Source of the DNA: Microvirga lupini
GTDB lineage: Bacteria > Pseudomonadota > Alphaproteobacteria > Rhizobiales > Beijerinckiaceae
Assembly: GCA_000517005.1 (NCBI GenBank)
Contig: KI911996.1
Span: 191,043 to 228,763, forward strand
Length of the DNA stretch: 37,721 nucleotides
Reading direction: 5' to 3'
The position numbers and the translations under genes were made by a program. The notes under the pieces are model-generated. The model searched no databases, was not told the DNA's origin, and worked only from the letters and a program-made list of their open reading frames with translations. How positions within the stretch are numbered: position 1 is the stretch's first letter; every line of letters starts with the position of its first letter. Of the stretch, positions 33,913-37,721 are shown piece by piece.

Positions 33913-34322
33913 AATAAATCCAGATATAAATGTAGTTGTAAATCAATAATGTGGCTGGGATTTCAGGTTTAATCCCTGGAATTAGAGATAGCCAGTTCGA
34001 GTTCCTTCAGTCAAGGGCCGCCAAATATTCAAACAATTTGAAAATCTGTTCTATGTAATTTAATGGAGCTAAACTCGCTCTGACGTGGGTGTACTGTCGT
34101 AAAATCGTTTGGAAGTGTTCACGTGAATTCGCAGGGAGCGCGAGGCTAAGCCTGATACGAATTTGAAGAAGCTTTTCGGCGTGCGTAGTTCGCCGCTTGG
34201 CTCAAAGAGAGGTTTCAAATCGTTTGAAACTTTGGGGGGGCGATTGACCGCACCAAAAACGTCCAGTACCACTCCAACCCGTTGAGAGGGACAACTTAAT
34301 AACAATTGCATGGAGGTCGCCT
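33913..34322. other. 410-bp noncoding region with operator-like palindromes
   Basis: No convincing gene. It lies between divergent genes and should hold both promoters. Palindromes visible are TTCACGTGAA (34118-34127) and GTTTCAAA-TCG-TTTGAAAC (34212-34230, 8-bp arms). A run of seven G follows at 34235-34241. A short open frame on the minus strand (34069-34311) has no ribosome site and is not supported. Confidence 0.4.
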
Positions 34323-35339
34323 ATGGCGTCTACCAATCCTTCTCATTTGGGCAATGCCCACAATCCTAATTCGGCTGATGAACCTGCTCTCGAAGCTATC
34401 GCAAGCAGCATTCGTGAGCGGCTTTCAAATGCGCTGAAATCCTCAGAGAGGAGCCTCGATGAGCATCGGGCCATCGGTGAGGCCCTCCTCAAGGCAAAGC
34501 CGCTGGTTCGCAGAGGTTACCTTCATTGGGCGAAAGAGAAGTTCGGCTTCTCGAAGCAGTGGTGTGCCCGGCTCACGAAACTAGCCGAGTCGTGGGACGA
34601 CTGCCACAAGGCGAGGTCCTGGGCAGAAGAGCAGGGGCAACTCATCGGCAACGAATATTCCGTCGATGGCGCACTTGCTCTCACCCGCAGGTGGAAGGCG
34701 GAAACGTCGGAGCCTCGTAGTGTTGCTGATAAGCCCAAACGGCAAACTCCGTCCGAACTCAGGGCAGAGTTGGAAGCGACGCGTGCTGAACTCGCGGAGG
34801 CTCGTGCAGAGATTGACCGTTTGCAGGCTCAAGGGGCTGATCTTGGCGCGGCGGGTTCCCAACCTAAGGGCCAATCCAACTCAGGAGTGGCTGCGCCGAA
34901 GGATCAGGCGTGCATGTCCAAACCATTTGGCATGGCTGAGATCCACGGCATGTTCGTGGACATGAAGCCAGAGGGTGGCACGGCGCAAAAACTGGACCCC
35001 GCTTCGGAGACTCCCCAGAGCGTCTACTCTGACGATCTCATGGACGAGCGATTTTCCGAACTGGGGCGGGAGCAACTTGGCCTGACGCTTGATACAGTTT
35101 TGCGGCAACTGGCGCACGAAACCACGTGGGTCAATCTGGCTCTGCGAAAGAACGTATGGAAGGAGGAGAGCCTTCAGTTCACGATCTACGCCCACGACGC
35201 GGAGAATGACGAGGCTGGTTGGGCAGTAATCCATGGACAGCCGCTGAAGCCAAACCACGTGCGTGATCTCTTCATCCAGGAAGAGGAACCAGTCATTCTG
35301 GTGCCAGAACTGGAAAACGCTGATTCATTAGGGGCCTAA
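34323..35339 (+). CDS. DUF3102-like DNA-binding protein of the integrated element
   Basis: This 338-residue protein is soluble. The N-terminal part (about 25-100) contains RSLDEHRAIGEALLKAKPLVRRGYLHWAKEKFGFSKQWCARLTKLAESW, closely like the DUF3102 segment of phage and plasmid proteins (growth in sterile conditions of a helix that reads GEWLPWL...FGFSERTAQRYM). A coiled coil follows at about 143-172 (TPSELRAELEATRAELAEARAEIDRL). The C-terminal third is acidic and unassigned (ETTWVNLALRKNVWKEE...). The ATG has GGAGG 6 bases upstream. DUF3102 proteins occur on mobile elements and are thought to bind DNA; the match here is by eye. Confidence 0.65.
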   Translation: MASTNPSHLGNAHNPNSADEPALEAIASSIRERLSNALKSSERSLDEHRAIGEALLKAKPLVRRGYLHWAKEKFGFSKQWCARLTKLAESWDDCHKARSWAEEQGQLIGNEYSVDGALALTRRWKAETSEPRSVADKPKRQTPSELRAELEATRAELAEARAEIDRLQAQGADLGAAGSQPKGQSNSGVAAPKDQACMSKPFGMAEIHGMFVDMKPEGGTAQKLDPASETPQSVYSDDLMDERFSELGREQLGLTLDTVLRQLAHETTWVNLALRKNVWKEESLQFTIYAHDAENDEAGWAVIHGQPLKPNHVRDLFIQEEEPVILVPELENADSLGA

Positions 35340-35345
35340 GGCCCC
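35331..35345 (+). other. Hairpin with the stop codon in its loop
   Basis: GGGGCC-TAA-GGCCCC is a perfect 6-bp stem whose 3-base loop is the stop codon of the preceding gene. The same arms form the int terminator at 31881-31895, but here no T-run follows (GTATAT), so termination would be weak. Confidence 0.5.
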
Positions 35346-35419
35346 GTATATCCAACTCTCCTGGCGCTGAGCTTGAGGAGGATCTGGATCATGCTGGATC
35401 GGTTGTACAGGCCCCCAAA

Positions 35420-35551
35420 GGTCCAGTGAGTGGACCAGAGGTCCGGGATATCCCGTAGAAGCAAATGGATGAGGGCTGCTGAAGCCATTCGGCAGCCTTG
35501 CCAAGCCCGAAACCGTTTGAAGACACTCGCGACGAACTCTCGGCGCGAGAG
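35420..35551. repeat. Cluster of four perfect inverted repeats
   Basis: Within 132 bases there are GGTCCA-GTGAG-TGGACC (35420-35436), CGGGATATCCCG (35444-35455), GGCTGC...GCAGCC (35474-35479 with 35492-35497) and CTCTCG-GCG-CGAGAG (35537-35551). The stretch lies in the 287-base gap between convergent genes. It may be a structured RNA, a pair of terminators or a protein-binding region. Confidence 0.5.
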
Positions 35552-35626
35552 GGCAGGGCAGATCTGAAATCGTCCGAGTAGTTCTATACAAGCTTGATCT
35601 ACAGGAGCGGCAGGTGCTCCATGGGA

Positions 35627-36238
35627 CTACTTGCCCGTGGGAGTGCGCCGTTGTCTCTGCTGCTCCATCATTTCGATAAAGCCGGTAGTGCAGTGCTGTG
35701 GGACACCTTGTTGCTCATCGACTGGGCTTGGGTCCACTTTTGCCAGCTTCAATGTGCCGGGAAACGTCCGACTTGATCCCATTTGCGTCACAATCAAGAA
35801 TCCATCGTCATCCGTGTGCATACTGAACGTGCCGAGCGTGACGTTCTCCCCCATGATCGTCACGGTGGCCGCACCTGTTGTCTGCCACCACGTATTTACC
35901 CCCTTAAAACGGGTGTAGTTCCATGGCTGGAATGCGCATAGTCGGGGAGTGTGAATGGTTCCTTCGATTTTCCCGTTCCGTACTTCGATACTCAGCCAAG
36001 CGATGTCATCTGGGGTCTTTGCGGCCCACTCTGCCGTATCTACTGAGCCCTCACCGTCGTTTGACCATGTACCGGTAAGGGCGGCGTCATCTCGCCACCA
36101 ATCCTGAGCTTTGCCAATTTCCTCGCTGTGCAGGATGGCGAATCCAATCGCTGCCCCAATGGCGGCTATCGCACCCCCTATCATGCCGAGGATAGTGAGG
36201 GTCTCGCCCAGCGTTAAAGTCCTGAGTCTCTTTGCCAT
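35627..36238 (-). CDS. Membrane-anchored hypothetical protein
   Basis: The 203-residue protein has one N-terminal transmembrane helix at about 13-36 (ILGMIGGAIAAIGAAIGFAIL) after a basic MAKRLR start, so the rest is probably outside the cytoplasm (positive-inside rule). The remaining part is beta-rich and contains LTGTWSNDGEG, a GxW pattern like the first strand of lipocalin-like barrels; this is a visual similarity only. The C-terminus is polar (EMMEQQRQRRTPTGK). The ribosome site is weak. No family is recognised. It is convergent with the gene at 34323. Confidence 0.6.
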   Translation of the reverse strand: MAKRLRTLTLGETLTILGMIGGAIAAIGAAIGFAILHSEEIGKAQDWWRDDAALTGTWSNDGEGSVDTAEWAAKTPDDIAWLSIEVRNGKIEGTIHTPRLCAFQPWNYTRFKGVNTWWQTTGAATVTIMGENVTLGTFSMHTDDDGFLIVTQMGSSRTFPGTLKLAKVDPSPVDEQQGVPQHCTTGFIEMMEQQRQRRTPTGK

Positions 36239-36709
36239 CGCCTGAGTTTGCTCTGCCCCAAAATTCTCGTCGTCGTATTATCGGTTAAGTCACGATCCGC
36301 GAAACGCGGCCAATCATTGTACACGCACGGATACCGCACGAGGTCTCAACTCGGCACCTTCTTTCCTCTCTTACACGACGTTTGGGCTCTACCTCTTCGA
36401 CGACGAGAACGACTTTCATTTCAAAGGCCGACCGAAGGGAGGACCGCGAGAGTGAAGGAGTAATGCGATAGGGGCAGCGGCACGACCAACGGGAGTGTCG
36501 CGTGCCGTCGCCTCTTCGTAGTAAGAACGAGGCGAGGCCGAGTACTTGTTGGCTCATCGACCGCAGGTCGCGCAGTAACCGGCGCGAGCCAGTCAGTAAC
36601 GAGCGAAGCGATGTCCGAAGGACGAAACACATAGTAACTTAGTAAGTAATCTTCGATTACAGAGTTACTATGTGTTTTTGGTCGTAATTTCGCTTGCCTT
36701 TCGTGTCTA
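36239..36709. other. 471-bp noncoding region dense in inverted repeats
   Basis: No gene is supported; open frames here are Arg/Ser-rich and lack ribosome sites. Stems seen: TTCTCGTCGTCG (36264-36275) with CGACGACGAGAA (36398-36409); CGGCACG with CGTGCCG (36478-36507); CGCCTC with GAGGCG (36509-36534); CGACC-GCA-GGTCG (36558-36570); GTCC-GAA-GGAC (36613-36623); and the long stem at 36625-36677, listed separately. Confidence 0.5.
36625..36677. terminator. Long hairpin, probable two-way terminator
   Basis: AAACACATAGTAACT (36625-36639) pairs perfectly with AGTTACTATGTGTTT (36663-36677), 15 bp. Inside it GTAATC-TTC-GATTAC (36646-36660) makes a second stem. On the plus strand TT follows the stem, completing a run of five T. 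On the minus strand the stem ends in TTT before CG. It lies 33 bases after the stop of the gene at 36710 and is likely its terminator. Confidence 0.65.
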
Positions 36710-37348
36710 TTACTTGTCCTTGGATCTGCGGTGCTCGTTATAGCCGCACTTATCAATGAATCCCTTGTGAGTGATTTTGCCGGAGTAAACCGAGCGGAAG
36801 TTGTCAATGCAGATCAGGTCATTATGTGCGAACAGGTCCACAATCGGGTTGCTGTCCACATCAAACCGGACACGCACGAACTGGAACTCGTGGTAGTTCC
36901 AACCGTGGTTTCGGTCAAAAATCACGCCGAACAGATCTGTCTCACGGTTTGTGGTCTCGTTGTAGACGACATCACCAAGGAACTTGCCGTATTCCTGACT
37001 GATCTTGCCTGTTCTGCGGTTCTTGTCCACGACCTTGATGATGAACGCATGAGCATCGCGAAGCTGCACGAACCGTTTGAACTGCATTCCGTGCGGGGTT
37101 TTCTGGATCTGATCGACTGGGACATTCCACGCTTCGATACAGATCTTGAAGCGTGGTGCGCCGCTCTTGTTACCCTTGGGTCCAAATTTCGGCTCTGGGC
37201 CATTATCCCAGAAAGACGATTGGATATAGGTGATCGTGTCGAGGGGCATGATGGGGCCGATTTCGCAGTCTGGAAGGACAAAATCGTTCACCAGTGTCGT
37301 ATCGGCGGTAGTGGTGTCGTTAGAGGTATTCTGGTTATCAAAAGACAT
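36710..37348 (-). CDS. Hypothetical protein, lower GC than the chromosome
   Basis: This 212-residue soluble protein begins MSFDNQNTSNDTTTADTTLVNDF: a Thr/Asn/Asp-rich disordered start of about 25 residues. An alpha/beta body follows, rich in aromatic residues (IQSSFWDNGPEPKFGPKG, IIKVVDKNRRTGKISQEYGKFLGDVVY, DRNHGWNYHEFQFVRVRF), with a Lys/Arg-rich tail (GYNEHRRSKDK). I recognise no family. Base composition is clearly lower in GC than regions 1 and 2. There is no ribosome site before the ATG. Strong terminators flank it on both sides, so it may be transcribed alone. Confidence 0.6.
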   Translation of the reverse strand: MSFDNQNTSNDTTTADTTLVNDFVLPDCEIGPIMPLDTITYIQSSFWDNGPEPKFGPKGNKSGAPRFKICIEAWNVPVDQIQKTPHGMQFKRFVQLRDAHAFIIKVVDKNRRTGKISQEYGKFLGDVVYNETTNRETDLFGVIFDRNHGWNYHEFQFVRVRFDVDSNPIVDLFAHNDLICIDNFRSVYSGKITHKGFIDKCGYNEHRRSKDK

Positions 37349-37721
37349 AATGTGTTTTCAAAGCCGTAAAAAATTGACCCTCCTCGGTAGTGGAAGATAC
37401 CGGGGAGGGTCACTAAAGACCGGCTGCGTAATGACGCGCCGGTAAAGCTTAAGGTGCGATGCTTCCACACATCGTTCTCACGTAAGAGTATTTATATCAA
37501 AGAGCCATCATTCACTGCAATATTAAAGCAATTCTATGCAGCGTACATTGGCGACTGGTTGAGCCACCGCCAATGAGTTCAAAACTGTTTGCAAACCGAT
37601 GTCGGCTTGGTCGTAGGCAGTCGTGTAAGCCCTGAATGAGATGGTGGGATCATCTCGGCTGGCTTAACTTGAACCTGGATCTGATGCGGCTACGGGTTGA
37701 TAATCCCCATGACGAAGTTCA
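37349..37721. other. 373-bp region at the window's right edge
   Basis: It holds a strong terminator (37368-37412) and an 8-bp inverted repeat CATTGGCG (37546-37553) with CGCCAATG (37568-37575). At the very edge a minus-strand frame ends in NFVMGIINP and a TAG at 37690-37692; it could be the last residues of a further gene, but too little is visible to call it. Confidence 0.4.
37368..37412 (-). terminator. Strong Rho-independent terminator ahead of the 36710 gene
   Basis: On the minus strand TGACCCTCCCCGGTA pairs with TACCGAGGAGGGTCA, 15 bp with one G-U pair and an 8-base loop, followed by AA and TTTTTT. It is only 19 bases upstream of the ATG of the next minus-strand gene. It either ends a transcript from outside the window or acts as an attenuator in that gene's leader. 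Confidence 0.8.

Noticed and set aside
33359..34227. Repeated AAATCGTTTGG motif (33359, 34102, near-copy 34217)
   Set aside because: A few 11-base repeats are expected by chance in several kilobases; only the 34212-34230 palindrome is kept as notable.
36285..36632. A 115-residue open frame on the minus strand
   Set aside because: It is extremely Arg/Ser-rich, lacks a ribosome site, and crosses several perfect hairpins; it looks noncoding.
36601..36685. Resemblance to a hammerhead ribozyme: GTCC-GAA-GGAC followed by GAAAC and a long stem ending in GTGTTT
   Set aside because: The CTGANGA core before the GTCC stem is missing (the sequence there is AAGCGAT), and no strand pairs with the bases after the presumed cleavage triplet to form stem I.
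1..37721. A CRISPR array or a toxin-antitoxin pair
   Set aside because: No regularly spaced repeats were seen, and none of the small gene pairs shows a known toxin or antitoxin pattern.

Overview
The window is a high-GC chromosomal segment from an alphaproteobacterium, most likely a member of the Rhizobiales (perhaps Methylobacteriaceae or Beijerinckiaceae; this is inferred from gene content, not proven). The pointers are a complete late-stage aerobic (CobG/CobN type) cobalamin cluster, a Liv-type transporter co-transcribed with an acyl-CoA ligase, a DUF6894-type small protein and a Crp/Fnr regulator of the type common in rhizobia. From about 31.7 kb onward the sequence changes character: lower GC, unknown genes and many inverted repeats, behind a tRNA-derived attachment site.

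Region 1 (1-6400, all minus strand): acyl-CoA ligase, LivG-type ATPase, LivH and LivM permeases and a periplasmic binding protein. No LivF is present, so it may lie just left of the window. The ligase suggests the imported substrate is an organic acid that is activated with CoA on entry.

Region 2 (6586-26804): a small conserved protein, then the cobalamin genes. cobB and cobA lie on the minus strand, cbiD on plus, cobM-cobE-cobL on minus and cobK on plus. An eight-gene minus-strand operon follows (hupE, DUF1636, cobW, cobN, cobG, cobH, cobI, cobJ) behind a clear cobalamin riboswitch. The region ends with cobO-cobQ on plus, cobD on minus and cobC on plus. Together these cover precorrin-2 formation, ring contraction (CobG, CobJ), methylations (CobA, I, J, M, L and CbiD), reduction (CobK), methyl migration (CobH), a,c-amidation (CobB), cobalt insertion (CobN, with CobS/T not in the window), adenosylation (CobO), the remaining amidations (CobQ) and aminopropanol attachment (CobC, CobD). 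HupE and CobW probably serve cobalt supply. CobF is not in the window; CbiD is the candidate C1 methylation enzyme.

Region 3 (26805-31720): loosely packed small genes, an intact-looking IS5-family element of the IS1031 type with a 3-bp target duplication, and a Crp/Fnr regulator.

Region 4 (31725-37721): the left end of an integrative element. A 44-bp 3' piece of tRNA-Gln(CTG) marks the junction, followed by a tyrosine recombinase and an excisionase-like gene. Beyond them are four unrecognised or weakly recognised genes (33433, 34323, 35627, 36710) separated by noncoding stretches full of perfect hairpins. The right end and the rebuilt tRNA gene lie outside the window. This is the part most likely to hold something undescribed, but the sequence alone does not show a function.
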